NCBI GenBank assembly: GCA_964534315.1
Contig: CAZHOV010000116.1
Span: 1-17,641 of the forward strand
Length of the DNA stretch: 17,641 bases
Reading direction: 5' to 3'
From: CAZHOV01 sp964534315
GTDB lineage: Bacteria; Bacteroidota; Bacteroidia; Chitinophagales; Saprospiraceae
In this document: one piece after another, positions 7,176 to 17,282 of the stretch
Numbering within the stretch: position 1 is the stretch's first letter
How the letters are laid out: every line of letters begins with the position of its first letter
Position numbers and translations under genes: made by a program
The notes under the pieces: model-generated
The model's input: the letters and a program-made list of their open reading frames with translations, nothing else
Told to the model about the DNA's origin: nothing
Databases searched by the model: none

Positions 7176-10100
7176 ATGACAATTTTTAATTATAATAAAC
7201 CAAGGATCGTTTTATTATTGACCATTACAGGCTTGCTTTTGCTCAATATCGCTGCTAATGAAAACTATGAGCAGGTAAATTTCGATTTTACCTTCACGAT
7301 TACCGATTGCAATAAAGTCGACTTTTTCATTACCCAGGGCACACCTGTTGCAGCGCAATGGGACTTTGGCGATGGCAACACCTCTACCTCCTTTACACCT
7401 ACTCATTACTATGGCACGACAGGTTCCTATAACGTCTGCCTGACGGCCTCCGATGGCGTGAGTACCTTTACTGTTTGTAAAACGATAGATATTTTTGCCG
7501 CAAATTGCTGTTCGGCTACAGCAGTGAGCATCCAAGAATCTGATAAATGCTGCTTTGATGTAACCATCGACAATCCGGTCGATCAGTTTTTTACCGGCCT
7601 TCGATTCAACCAAATAGGTGGGGCTCAGTTCCAGCCAGCCGTTTCGTTTAATGCGGCACTTTGGGGCTTGCCCCTGGCTCCGACTTCTACTTCTGTAGAG
7701 TTCGGATATATAGGAGCCCCGCATATTCCGGTTGGAAATGGGCAATCCGTATTTACTTTTTGCCTGACCCAGGCCACCGCTGCCCCGGAAGATGTAGAAA
7801 TTGAATGGTTGATCGGGCCCAATACAATTTGTAAAGACACGGTAGCCATTGAATGCGAACTATGTATGCCTGACGCCAACACCTTCAGTACTGTAATAGA
7901 GGTTAAAGAAAATCCGATGGACACCTTCGGGTATGATGAACGAGGTATGGATATTATTGCAGACAAAAATACGGATGAACTTTTTATTGCAGGAAGAACG
8001 GAATTCCTGGATGAGATTGGATCTAATTCCAACTTGTTTTTCCAAAAATTGGACGAGTGCGGAGAGCCTTTGCAGAGTCCCCTGATCAGTGGACAGCCTA
8101 TTTTGGGAAGCGTTTATGATATAAAAAATGTCCGCTTGCTCGATGTGCGTAGTCAGGGACTGACCTTTGGAGGTCCGGGGGGGACACCTATTGCTTTTGC
8201 TGCTGTCTGTACGGTTACCAAAGGGAATAATGAAGATTTTGTTATTGTGTTATTAGATATTGATGGTGTTCAATTGTTTGCCTTTGAAGAATTGAACCTA
8301 ACCCCAGAACAGGAGTCGATTGAACAAATCCACCTGTTCGGCACAAACAACTGGATTATCGTTGGGACAAGGCGTTCTCCTACTTTCCCCTTCGATTCCA
8401 AAATTTTTGTTACCCGCCTGGCCGTAAATCCTCCTTTTTCGGCCAATCCCCGAATTTACAGAAGCTTTGAGATCAATCAATCGGCTAACTTTCTAAGGTC
8501 TACCGGTTTTGAAATTGCTTTTAATCCAACCACCCAACTATTATATGTGGTTGGCCAATCTCCGTTACAGCAGTTGGCTGTGGTAGAAATGGATCTTAAC
8601 CTCGTTGTGCAGCAGGTGCTGACCATTGATGTGGATAATGATCCCAACTCTACCGAAACCGGAAAGTCTGTCAAATTTGCCCCCAATGGAGACCTGGTTA
8701 TCTGGGGAGATATAATAACTTCCGGTGGCCCCTTTTCCAATTCCAGATTGTTTATGACTACGGTAGAGCTCCCCATTTCTTCTTCAGGAACAACTATAAA
8801 CAATAATATTTACAATTTGCCGGGAGGAGATGAGCTGGTTGAAGAGTTTATCGTAGATAATGAAGGACTCTTTGTCGTGGGTGGAGATGCAAAAATTGGA
8901 ATTACTTCTTCCGGCACCCCGCCCCCTACTCGTCCTTTTTTGATGAGAGTGGGACAGAACGGAACGGTTCTATGGGCAAAAACCTATAATGAAGCGCATC
9001 ATTTGGAAGGCATTACTGAGACATCTGAAGGTTATGCGATGGTGGGGACCCATGTCAAATTTGGGGGTTTTGACAATTTAGGAATGCCAATTACAACAGA
9101 CGATACCTGGGTCGCCCAGACCAATACGAAAGGGGAACTAGCGGAATGCAACTGCTTTGAAGAAATGATGGTAACTCCTTCACCGACCACTCCTGCCGAG
9201 TTTTATCCAGCCTGGACGACCACCAATATTCCCGAAGTGGGTGCCGCTATCGACTTTACTTCCCAGGAAGTAGATAACATTCAAAATTATTGCAGCCCTC
9301 CCTGTGCCACCGGAGGCCCCGGAAATCCTTGTCCCGATAGCTGTTGTTCTTATATCTCCGGATTTAAATTCATGGATAAAGGTGTTTGCGATGGCGTGCA
9401 AAGCCCATTCGAACCCAATATCTGCGGCTGGACCATCGAACTGGTCGATGCTTCTAACGTCGTAGTAGCCACTACCACCACCAACTCTGCCGGCTTATAT
9501 ACCTTTGCCAATGTTTGTCCGGGCACCTACACCGTTCGGGAGGTGCAGCAAAGCTGCTGGATACAAACAGCTCCTGCAGGTGGCACTCATACGGTGGTCG
9601 CCACTGGTACCAGTTCCCACTTTGGACTAGACTTTGGCAACTGCCCCGATATCGATTGCCATACCGACCTCAACGGCACGCTTACCAATCTCAGCCAAAC
9701 GCCCAATTGTACGCATACCTTTTCTATAGACAATAACTTATGTCTGGATCTGAGCAGAGTAGTCGTCAGTACGACCAATGGGGTGAGCTTTACCAATACG
9801 ACCCCTAAGCCGGGCTATCAGTTTTGTGCTTTATATCCGCCTACCAGCAATCAGGTATGTATCGAAGCCGCCGGCGGTGGACCAATCCCTTCTGGAAACG
9901 GACTGGATTTACTAGATTTTGACCTGATCAACATCTGCAGCTATCAGCAAATCCCTCAGGATATTGTGGTTCAGTATTTTCTGGAACTGCCTTGCTCCCA
10001 GGAAACAGAGATTTGTACCGATACTCTTATTGCCGATTGCCCGATCAATTGCCCTGGAATATGTGATGGGGTAGAAGCGAGTTATACCGCTGACACGACT

Positions 10101-13100
10101 CTGGGAGATTGTTGTTTCGATATTATGCTGACTAACCCCAGGCCGGATCTCTTCACCCAAGTCAATATCACTACCCTTGGAGCAGTTGATATGACCAACC
10201 AGGTCGTTATCGACCCTAATTGGTTTCCCTCCATCATCAATGCTAATCAGGTGAGCCTGGTTTATGGCTCGGGGAACCAATGCCCGGGAAGTGGCCTTCG
10301 TTTTTTACCTACGGGTACATCTACGCCGCTTAGTTTATGCCTCGATAATTTTACCACTACGCCCCAACTATTGGAGGTAGAATGGCTGGCCTGTAGCGGA
10401 GAAGTCTGTAAAGACACGCTGGAGTTCAACTGCGAGCCACCGCCTTTTGGTTGCGTCAAGATCACTAATGATACCTTCTACTGTGAAGATGATATCTATA
10501 AATATATTTTTGACTGGACCAGCTGCTGGGATAAGGATATCAAATCGGCTATCGTCAACTACATCGATCCAGCTACGGGAACAGTGATTCCTCAACCGCT
10601 GACTTACAACCCGGCTGTTCCGCCGATGGGACAAGACACCGATACCCTTTGCTTTAGTAATTTAGGCAATGCTTCTCACCTGGAATTCCAGATCCAGTTT
10701 TTTGAAGACAGCTGCTGCTGGTGTTTCTCTGATACCATCAAGCTGGATATTCCGGAATGTCCCTGTGATTGTGATGATATTACTTATTTGCCGATGTTTA
10801 CTGGTTCAGATACGACTTGCTGTTGGACATTGGATATTGATACCTTGTGTTTTGACAGTACCAAAGCCATTGAGCTAAATACACTGGGGGGCGTAAGTTT
10901 CTTAAGTGTTAATTCAGGTCCAGGCTGGTTGATGCAAACTCTGGGGAATACTACTACCCGCTGGTTCCCGGCACCTCCGCCGCCGGGGACAACTGTTATA
11001 GGGCCCGGACCAATAACCAACCAGATCCATTTTTGCCTGGATGATTATCAGTCACCCCTGATCAATCCGCAATTAGTAGAGGTAAATTGGATTGATATGC
11101 AGGACAGTATTTTCTGCCAGGATACCTTGGCGTTTGATTGTGATTACGAACCGGATACCTGCCTGGTGATCGTTGGCGATACGATCATTTGCCTGCCCGA
11201 TGGCTCTTATGAATATCAATGGTCGATCTTTAATAAAAGTGCTTTTAATGTCACCAATGTATTGGTCAATACGAGTTATACCAATCCGCTGGGCGGTACG
11301 ATCAGCCCACCGGGTTCTAATCCCGGCTCGTATTCCTTTCCTCAGTTTATTGGCTCGATGCAGACGGTCCAGATGCCGCCGGTCAATATCAGCAGTGTTT
11401 CGCCGGGAGACCAATTTTGCATCTATCCGTCTATTTACGATACGCAGTATAATCCCCCTTTTGGGAATTTCTGTTGCCTTGGCGATACGTCTTGCGTGAC
11501 CATTCCGCCTTGTCCGCCGGATACGATGACAGCCGGGTGCTGTGATAGTTTATGGATTTATGGAGACGTCAACGATAATCGTCCGACAAAGATTAAGCAT
11601 TTCAACGGGTATACCTACATCGCCAGTACCAAAACAATTGGAAACGACAGCTATGCGGTATTCTCCAAATTTGACGGTGTCGGAAATCTTCAGTGGGAAA
11701 TTCAGTTGGATACGTTCAGCCAAATTCTGGATTTTGAGCGAACACCTGCCAATGAATTCTTATTGGTGGGAAGAAGTATGCCGGTTATAAGTGGTGGTGC
11801 ATGGCAGGATAATCATTCCATTCTGGCAAGGGTAGATGATTTTGGAAGTGTAATCTTTGTGCGGGCTTATCCGAATTACGGAAGGGAAACCTTTACAAAA
11901 ATTATCAGGCACCCCAATCCGCCGATTGCTGCCTTCCCGTATTATATCAAAGCCGTAGAAAACCAGGACAATACCGCCAATTCTTCTTTTGATGAATCGC
12001 ATTTATACAACCTGGATGGGAATGGCACCATCAATTGGGGGGTCGAGTATACTTATACTTCCCCAAGTAACAATGTTGGAACAGATGACCAATGGGTAGG
12101 TCTGGCACCACTTCAAAATGGGAATCTTGTTATTTTGGGCGATTATGCTCCGGGCTTTTTTAATGGGATCTTAATTGAAGTGAGTGGATTAGATGGAAGT
12201 CCAGTTTTTACGTTCCAGACCGATGTAGATATGCGTCTTTCCGATGCTCTTCAATTGCCAAGTGGTCTGCTAGTTGTAGTTGGAGCCTATAATATTCCCA
12301 ATTTTGATGGAGCGATATTGCTTATAGATCCTATCAACTGGACGGTTCTTGATGCTATCCGTTATCCCAACCAGGAAATTGGGTTGATCAGAGAAGTAGA
12401 CCTTGACACCAATGGTGACTTATTCGCCGTAGGGCAGCGACCAAATGGATTACCAGTGATGTTGAAATACCAAGTCACAGGGGGCACTATCACAGAGATC
12501 GACAGTAAATATTTCATAGATGGAGAAACGGCCTTTACTTCTCCTACGATCTTTACGGATCCGGGGCTCAATCGCCTTTATTATGCGGATGCTCGTACCG
12601 ACCATCCCTATATGTACGGTGATTATGATATTTTGCATGGTTCTTTTGACTTGAGTTTAACAGATACCTGTTTGGAGTTTATTGCATTACCACAAGTATT
12701 TAGTCCGGTTATGCTAACTCCTGCAACGACGGTTGATGTGGCCTACACCTTACCAACGCCTTTGATGTACTTTGATATCATTGATCCTGGCTATATGCAT
12801 ATGTATGTTTGTCCGGACACCCCGATGGTCTGTTGTGCTGACTCACTTGGTTTTATCAATGCCGTAGATAATGGGTTTGTCATCAATCAGTCCGGTTTGG
12901 TCGTGACTGTTGATAATCCGCTACTGGATAGTTGTTATCAGGTGAGCATTGACTGGGGAGATGGCCAGTTTGACCAGTTACCCGCATTTAATTTACCTTT
13001 TACGCACACCTATACTACGAGTGGTAACTATACAATTTGTATCTTGGTACAGGAAATCAATGATGATGGTACTTTATGTTGGGAACGCCAGTACTGTGAT

Positions 13101-13376
13101 ATGTTGGTAGGGACTGCTACCATTAATCTGGAGCAATCCGTTAGCATCATGCCCAATCCTACATTCGGTACTTTGATGGTAGAGTGGGATCAGGTATTAT
13201 CTATAGAACAGATCAGGGTACGCGACCATTGGGGGAGAGCAGTGTTGGAAAACAGGATAGATCCAGGTGTTAAAATGACGACCTTGGAACTAAGTGAATT
13301 ACCTCCTGGACTATATTTTATTGAGTTACAAACTACCGAAAACCAAACCATCTGGAAGAAGGTCGTTAAGCAATAA
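7176..13376 (+). CDS. Giant Cys-rich multidomain surface protein, T9SS cargo with PKD and SdrD-like domains
   Basis: This 2066-residue exported protein starts with a signal peptide (about 1-27, core IVLLLTITGLLLLNIAA). Domains in order: a PKD domain (about 38-100, WDFGDGN); a first Cys-rich module (110-230); a propeller-like region of about six blades (236-705); an SdrD/Cna-B-like domain (724-822, ISGFKFMDKG to YTFANVCPGTYTVRE); Cys-rich modules (828-957, 959-1087, 1197-1323); two related variant modules (1093-1201, 1329-1446); a second propeller-like region of about seven blades (1455-1839); a second PKD (1902-1977, SIDWGDGQ); and a T9SS type A sorting domain (about 1985-2066, SIMPNPTFGTLMVEW, ending WKKVVKQ). 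The many paired Cys suggest disulphides outside the cell. It may serve in adhesion or matrix, or act as a ligand for the sensor kinase encoded 2 nt downstream. The exact function is unknown. Confidence 0.88.
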   Translation: MTIFNYNKPRIVLLLTITGLLLLNIAANENYEQVNFDFTFTITDCNKVDFFITQGTPVAAQWDFGDGNTSTSFTPTHYYGTTGSYNVCLTASDGVSTFTVCKTIDIFAANCCSATAVSIQESDKCCFDVTIDNPVDQFFTGLRFNQIGGAQFQPAVSFNAALWGLPLAPTSTSVEFGYIGAPHIPVGNGQSVFTFCLTQATAAPEDVEIEWLIGPNTICKDTVAIECELCMPDANTFSTVIEVKENPMDTFGYDERGMDIIADKNTDELFIAGRTEFLDEIGSNSNLFFQKLDECGEPLQSPLISGQPILGSVYDIKNVRLLDVRSQGLTFGGPGGTPIAFAAVCTVTKGNNEDFVIVLLDIDGVQLFAFEELNLTPEQESIEQIHLFGTNNWIIVGTRRSPTFPFDSKIFVTRLAVNPPFSANPRIYRSFEINQSANFLRSTGFEIAFNPTTQLLYVVGQSPLQQLAVVEMDLNLVVQQVLTIDVDNDPNSTETGKSVKFAPNGDLVIWGDIITSGGPFSNSRLFMTTVELPISSSGTTINNNIYNLPGGDELVEEFIVDNEGLFVVGGDAKIGITSSGTPPPTRPFLMRVGQNGTVLWAKTYNEAHHLEGITETSEGYAMVGTHVKFGGFDNLGMPITTDDTWVAQTNTKGELAECNCFEEMMVTPSPTTPAEFYPAWTTTNIPEVGAAIDFTSQEVDNIQNYCSPPCATGGPGNPCPDSCCSYISGFKFMDKGVCDGVQSPFEPNICGWTIELVDASNVVVATTTTNSAGLYTFANVCPGTYTVREVQQSCWIQTAPAGGTHTVVATGTSSHFGLDFGNCPDIDCHTDLNGTLTNLSQTPNCTHTFSIDNNLCLDLSRVVVSTTNGVSFTNTTPKPGYQFCALYPPTSNQVCIEAAGGGPIPSGNGLDLLDFDLINICSYQQIPQDIVVQYFLELPCSQETEICTDTLIADCPINCPGICDGVEASYTADTTLGDCCFDIMLTNPRPDLFTQVNITTLGAVDMTNQVVIDPNWFPSIINANQVSLVYGSGNQCPGSGLRFLPTGTSTPLSLCLDNFTTTPQLLEVEWLACSGEVCKDTLEFNCEPPPFGCVKITNDTFYCEDDIYKYIFDWTSCWDKDIKSAIVNYIDPATGTVIPQPLTYNPAVPPMGQDTDTLCFSNLGNASHLEFQIQFFEDSCCWCFSDTIKLDIPECPCDCDDITYLPMFTGSDTTCCWTLDIDTLCFDSTKAIELNTLGGVSFLSVNSGPGWLMQTLGNTTTRWFPAPPPPGTTVIGPGPITNQIHFCLDDYQSPLINPQLVEVNWIDMQDSIFCQDTLAFDCDYEPDTCLVIVGDTIICLPDGSYEYQWSIFNKSAFNVTNVLVNTSYTNPLGGTISPPGSNPGSYSFPQFIGSMQTVQMPPVNISSVSPGDQFCIYPSIYDTQYNPPFGNFCCLGDTSCVTIPPCPPDTMTAGCCDSLWIYGDVNDNRPTKIKHFNGYTYIASTKTIGNDSYAVFSKFDGVGNLQWEIQLDTFSQILDFERTPANEFLLVGRSMPVISGGAWQDNHSILARVDDFGSVIFVRAYPNYGRETFTKIIRHPNPPIAAFPYYIKAVENQDNTANSSFDESHLYNLDGNGTINWGVEYTYTSPSNNVGTDDQWVGLAPLQNGNLVILGDYAPGFFNGILIEVSGLDGSPVFTFQTDVDMRLSDALQLPSGLLVVVGAYNIPNFDGAILLIDPINWTVLDAIRYPNQEIGLIREVDLDTNGDLFAVGQRPNGLPVMLKYQVTGGTITEIDSKYFIDGETAFTSPTIFTDPGLNRLYYADARTDHPYMYGDYDILHGSFDLSLTDTCLEFIALPQVFSPVMLTPATTVDVAYTLPTPLMYFDIIDPGYMHMYVCPDTPMVCCADSLGFINAVDNGFVINQSGLVVTVDNPLLDSCYQVSIDWGDGQFDQLPAFNLPFTHTYTTSGNYTICILVQEINDDGTLCWERQYCDMLVGTATINLEQSVSIMPNPTFGTLMVEWDQVLSIEQIRVRDHWGRAVLENRIDPGVKMTTLELSELPPGLYFIELQTTENQTIWKKVVKQ

Positions 13377-13378
13377 GC

Positions 13379-16300
13379 ATGACTGAAAGTTGGAAATATT
13401 ATTATTCTGTAGGAATGTCCAAATTACTTTTTGGACATTCCTTACTAACTTTTCTACTATGTTGTTTTGTAGTAACTAGTAAGGCTCAGGATTATGATTT
13501 TTTCCAATATACGGTAGAAGACGGATTGCCCACCAATTACGTGTATGGCGTAATCGAAGATGATGAGGGGTATATCTGGGCCTATACGGAGAATGGTATT
13601 TCTAAATTTGATGGGTATACCTTTAAAAACTATTCTACAAAAGATGGTTTGCCGGGCAATGATATTGTAAAGGCGGGTAAAGACAAACACGGTAAAATAT
13701 GGTTTCGGGCATATCCCATGAAAAACCCTGGTTATATATATAAGGATTCAATTACTGTATTTGAAGACTTTGAATGTGCACATATGCAGATCGTTGAAGG
13801 AGAAATCGCCTACAGTTGTAGAGAACGGTTGTTTTTTGAAAAGGAAGGAGTGATAGAAACACGGCCTTTGGTCTCATACGATTCTTTTATACTCAATACC
13901 TATCCAAACCAATTCTCTTTAGACTCAGTAGCGCCGATTTCAAAGGTTTACAGCAAAGGGGAAGTTCGTAAGTATAATACTTTTACCATTAAAGGTGAGG
14001 ATTCGATTTATTACTACCATATTAAAAATCACATTTATGCTCCTTGGTTGGGGGAATGGAAAGCGATTTATCTCAATGATTCAGGAATTATTTTATACCT
14101 GACGAACGGTACCGAGCGATATACTTTTGATCTTTCAGGGATGGATCTGGTTTTGGGCGGCATAAACGTGTATAAATTGCCTTACACGAGGAAGTTTATA
14201 TTAACAAGTATACCAAATTACAGAGCTTTATTGATCGATATTGATCAAAATACGATTAAGTCGCTGCCGATGCCTGAGGGATTGGATGATCTAACTGTTT
14301 CCCATTTGATTTTACAACAATATGAACAACAATTTTTGTTGTCATCTGATCTTGGATTTATGCTCTACGATTTAGAGGGAAACCTCCTGGAGCATCATAC
14401 ATTTGGTCAGCTAGCCAATAAGCACTTTCTGTTAAATTCCTTTCTTGATTCCAAGGGGAATATATGGGTGGGAAGTCGGGATGGCGGTTTATTTATGGTT
14501 CCCCTTCAAAAACGAAAAACCAAGCTACTTAAAGGTATACAGGAAGATGATGCTACCTTTGAAGGATTTATCAAAGATGACAGAGGTAAACTGTTGGGTT
14601 TTACGGATAACTCCAGTACCTATGAGATTGGTGAACATCAGATAACCCTTCTTTTCCCTTTATCGAAAGCTAATCGGTTTCGGTCGGTTGTACCTACCCC
14701 TTTTGGTTCATTGGTGTCGACGACTGCTTTTAAGAGTTACTTCATTAAAAAAGGAGAAAGTCTAGACTTTGCCTCTATATTCCCATCCGAGGTGGTCAAA
14801 TCACGTCTAAATAATCAGAATAGAATACTTTCATACCTTGATTTCAATAATTGCTTCTCTTCGACCTTTGACACGGACCAAAATGTCTTGTACGGAGTTT
14901 TCAATTCCGGGATTAAGATTTTAAAAATTTTAAAGGATAAATCTTTTGAATTTGAATTTCTTCATACTAGTGTAAATATTGTCTATTATGATTCTAGCCG
15001 AAAAAAAGTCTATCTCGGAGGGTCCGAAGGCCTTTTTGAATTGAAAGAGAGACGCAAGGTTCCGGCTATTCCAAATGATCCAAAACTTAGTGATATATCC
15101 AGTTTATACAGCACTCCCAAAAAACTATGGATAGGAACAGAAAGCAATGGTTTATTTGCCTATTTGGAAGAAAAAGACACACTTATTCAGGTATTGGAGG
15201 CTGCAATGATCAGGAAAATCCGCCCAGATAGCCATTCCTCCATACTTGTAGCTACCAATGAAGGGGTATTTGGTATTTCTTTCCATCAATGGATACCAGC
15301 GATAACAGCCCAGTATACCAAAAAAGACGGGCTCATAACTAATGAAGTAATGGATGTTTTTGCCGATGATCGTCAGCATATTTTTGTGGCAACAAATGGG
15401 GGCGTACACCGAATAGACCGAAACAACAATAAGAAAAGTATTCCGGAGCCAACAGACCTGAAGATAACCCGTATGCTGGTCAATAAAGAAGAACTGCCTG
15501 TTTCAGAAGGTTTAGATTTGGGGTATTTGGAAAATAATATTGAATTGAACTTTCAATTATTATCGTTTGCTAGCAATAAGAAGATCACCTATTACACCCG
15601 CCTTTTACCCTTAGAAAAGGAGTGGCGGAAAACTGCAAATCGAAGCGTTTTTTATCTGGATCTTGAACCGGATGATTACGTGTTTGAACTAAAAGCTGAG
15701 GATGTATATGGTAATGAAGTGGTACACCCGCCTGTTAAATTAGCCATACACGCCCCTTTCTGGCAAACCCTCTGGTTTAGAGGGGGAGCGGCATTTCTAT
15801 TTCTGGCAGGAGTATTGGCCTTCACGGTGCAGAGAGACCGAAAACAAAAGAATAAATTAGAAAAAGAAAAAGCCCTCAGTCGTCAAATGGCGGAGCTGGA
15901 GTTATCAGCGATTCGAGCTCAAATGAATCCGCACTTTGTGTTTAATGCACTAGGAGCCATTCAATACTATGTTCAAACCAACGAAGTAGAAACAGCAGAT
16001 GAGTACCTCACTCAATTTGCGCTGCTCATGCGGAAGTTTCTGGATAGCACCAAAGAAAAATTTATACCGCTTAAACAAGAAGTTGAATTGCTTAGGCTAT
16101 ACACGAATCTCGAGCAGGTTCGGTTTGAGGGCGTATTTAAGGTTGATATTGCTGTTCAGGAAGGATTGCTCATGGAAGATTATCATTTGCCATCCATGCT
16201 AATCCAACCCTTTGTGGAAAACGCCATTAATCACGGGCTACATGAACGAAGAGATGGGAAAGGACTTTTAGAAATTCGTTTTTTTGACCAGGATAGAGCG

Positions 16301-16528
16301 TTGATTTGTGAAATTCGAGATAACGGTGTCGGCAGGAAAAATGCTCAAAAATGGAAAAGAAAAGGGCATAAATCAAAAGGGATGACGATTATAAATGATC
16401 GGATCAAAACCCTCAAACAGTCCGGTATTGCCGAGATTTCCGTTGATGTTAAAGATGTACACCCGGAGGAAGAAAAATATCCGGGAACATGTGTTGCGAT
16501 CACTATTAAAAACCAGGAAAATGAATAA
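13379..16528 (+). CDS. Reg_prop/Y_Y_Y sensor histidine kinase, LytS-type
   Basis: This 1049-residue transmembrane sensor has an N-terminal signal sequence (core LLTFLLCCFVVTSKAQ), then a large periplasmic region of Reg_prop propeller repeats. Examples are VIEDDEGYIWAYTENGISKFDG (about 55-76), SKGNIWVGSRDGGLF and LWIGTESNGLF. A Y_Y_Y domain (about 718-793) and one membrane helix (about 796-820, GGAAFLFLAGVLAFTV) follow. The cytoplasmic kinase is of the LytS/His_kinase type. The phosphoacceptor is His852 in MNPHFVFNAL, the N-box is QPFVENAINHG (N948), and the G-box is DNGVGR (from D981). The start at 13379 is 2 nt after the stop of the giant surface protein. An alternative ATG at 13415 gives a more compact signal peptide and lies inside a hairpin. 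The kinase overlaps its regulator by 8 nt, showing coupling. The periplasmic signal is unknown. Confidence 0.93.
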   Translation: MTESWKYYYSVGMSKLLFGHSLLTFLLCCFVVTSKAQDYDFFQYTVEDGLPTNYVYGVIEDDEGYIWAYTENGISKFDGYTFKNYSTKDGLPGNDIVKAGKDKHGKIWFRAYPMKNPGYIYKDSITVFEDFECAHMQIVEGEIAYSCRERLFFEKEGVIETRPLVSYDSFILNTYPNQFSLDSVAPISKVYSKGEVRKYNTFTIKGEDSIYYYHIKNHIYAPWLGEWKAIYLNDSGIILYLTNGTERYTFDLSGMDLVLGGINVYKLPYTRKFILTSIPNYRALLIDIDQNTIKSLPMPEGLDDLTVSHLILQQYEQQFLLSSDLGFMLYDLEGNLLEHHTFGQLANKHFLLNSFLDSKGNIWVGSRDGGLFMVPLQKRKTKLLKGIQEDDATFEGFIKDDRGKLLGFTDNSSTYEIGEHQITLLFPLSKANRFRSVVPTPFGSLVSTTAFKSYFIKKGESLDFASIFPSEVVKSRLNNQNRILSYLDFNNCFSSTFDTDQNVLYGVFNSGIKILKILKDKSFEFEFLHTSVNIVYYDSSRKKVYLGGSEGLFELKERRKVPAIPNDPKLSDISSLYSTPKKLWIGTESNGLFAYLEEKDTLIQVLEAAMIRKIRPDSHSSILVATNEGVFGISFHQWIPAITAQYTKKDGLITNEVMDVFADDRQHIFVATNGGVHRIDRNNNKKSIPEPTDLKITRMLVNKEELPVSEGLDLGYLENNIELNFQLLSFASNKKITYYTRLLPLEKEWRKTANRSVFYLDLEPDDYVFELKAEDVYGNEVVHPPVKLAIHAPFWQTLWFRGGAAFLFLAGVLAFTVQRDRKQKNKLEKEKALSRQMAELELSAIRAQMNPHFVFNALGAIQYYVQTNEVETADEYLTQFALLMRKFLDSTKEKFIPLKQEVELLRLYTNLEQVRFEGVFKVDIAVQEGLLMEDYHLPSMLIQPFVENAINHGLHERRDGKGLLEIRFFDQDRALICEIRDNGVGRKNAQKWKRKGHKSKGMTIINDRIKTLKQSGIAEISVDVKDVHPEEEKYPGTCVAITIKNQENE
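13411..13442 (+). promoter_or_regulatory. 13-bp perfect hairpin over the alternative kinase start codon
   Basis: AGGAATGTCCAAA (13411-13423) and its exact complement (13430-13442) enclose a 6-nt loop, TTACTT. The ATG at 13415 lies inside the left arm. In the mRNA this stem would hide that start codon or slow ribosomes arriving from 13379. It also encodes part of the signal peptide. A regulatory role is inferred; no T-run follows, so it is not an intrinsic terminator. Confidence 0.55.
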
Positions 16529-17282
16529 TTACAAAGCATTGATTGTAGATGATGAGCCTAAACTGAGAAAAGTATTGGAGTTCAAATTAGCCAAATATTG
16601 TCCGGATATCCAGTTAGTCAGTACAGCGGGCAACGCCGAAGAGGCTTTCACCGAGATTAAGAACTTGAAGCCTGATATTATTTTCCTGGATATTTCCATG
16701 CCTGGTGAATCCGGATTTGATTTATTGAACCGCTTCGATTCCATCGATTTTGAAATCATTTTCGTAACCGGTTTTAATGATTATGTGTTAGATGCCTTGA
16801 AAGTTAGTGCGGTAGATTATTTGTTGAAACCAGTCGTGACAGCTAATTTGGTAGCTGCTGTAGAAAAAGCGAAGTCGCGTATTGAAGACAGGCAAAAAGT
16901 AAAGATGTATCATGTCTTAATGCACAATATTAACCACCTGGGGGAGCAGGATTCCAAAATTGCCATTCCGGGCGTCAATTCTTATGATTTTGTCAAGATC
17001 TCGGATATCATCCGGTTGGAAGGCTGGCAGAAATATACCCGGATTTATTTGATGGACGGTAATTGTATAACCAGTTCTTACAACCTTGGCGTTTTTAGAG
17101 AAATGTTGTCGGGCTATGATTTTTTCAGTACTCATAAATCTCACTTGATCAACATCAAGATGATCAGTCGGTATCTGAAAGAAGGCACGGTAATCATGTC
17201 GGATCATTCGGAAGTGCCTGTTGCCAGGAGAAAGCGGGAGGAATTTGCTGAGCAGGTACTCAAAGATTTTTTAATGAAATAA
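16521..17282 (+). CDS. LytTR-family response regulator
   Basis: This 253-residue response regulator is the partner of the kinase upstream. The start is the ATG at 16521 (MNNYKALIVDDEPKL), which overlaps the kinase stop by 8 nt. A longer frame from 16395 only runs through the kinase coding sequence. The receiver domain (about 3-120) has acidic residues D10 and D11, phosphoacceptor D57 in IIFLDISMPG, T83 and K103 (LLKP). The LytTR DNA-binding domain (about 145-250) shows DIIRLEGWQKYTRIYLMDG and the FFSTHKSHLINIKMISRY and PVARRKREEF signatures. It should bind promoter DNA when phosphorylated. Target genes are unknown; the adjacent surface-protein gene is a natural candidate. Confidence 0.94.
   Translation: MNNYKALIVDDEPKLRKVLEFKLAKYCPDIQLVSTAGNAEEAFTEIKNLKPDIIFLDISMPGESGFDLLNRFDSIDFEIIFVTGFNDYVLDALKVSAVDYLLKPVVTANLVAAVEKAKSRIEDRQKVKMYHVLMHNINHLGEQDSKIAIPGVNSYDFVKISDIIRLEGWQKYTRIYLMDGNCITSSYNLGVFREMLSGYDFFSTHKSHLINIKMISRYLKEGTVIMSDHSEVPVARRKREEFAEQVLKDFLMK

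Noticed and set aside
7215..7745. Minus-strand ORF of 176 codons, and other minus-strand ORFs inside the large + strand genes
   Set aside because: The + strand reading gives recognisable domains throughout, while the antisense products are low-complexity shadows without domains.
16395..16520. N-terminal extension of the response regulator
   Set aside because: It lies wholly inside the kinase coding sequence; receiver domains begin at the MNNYKALIVDDE segment.
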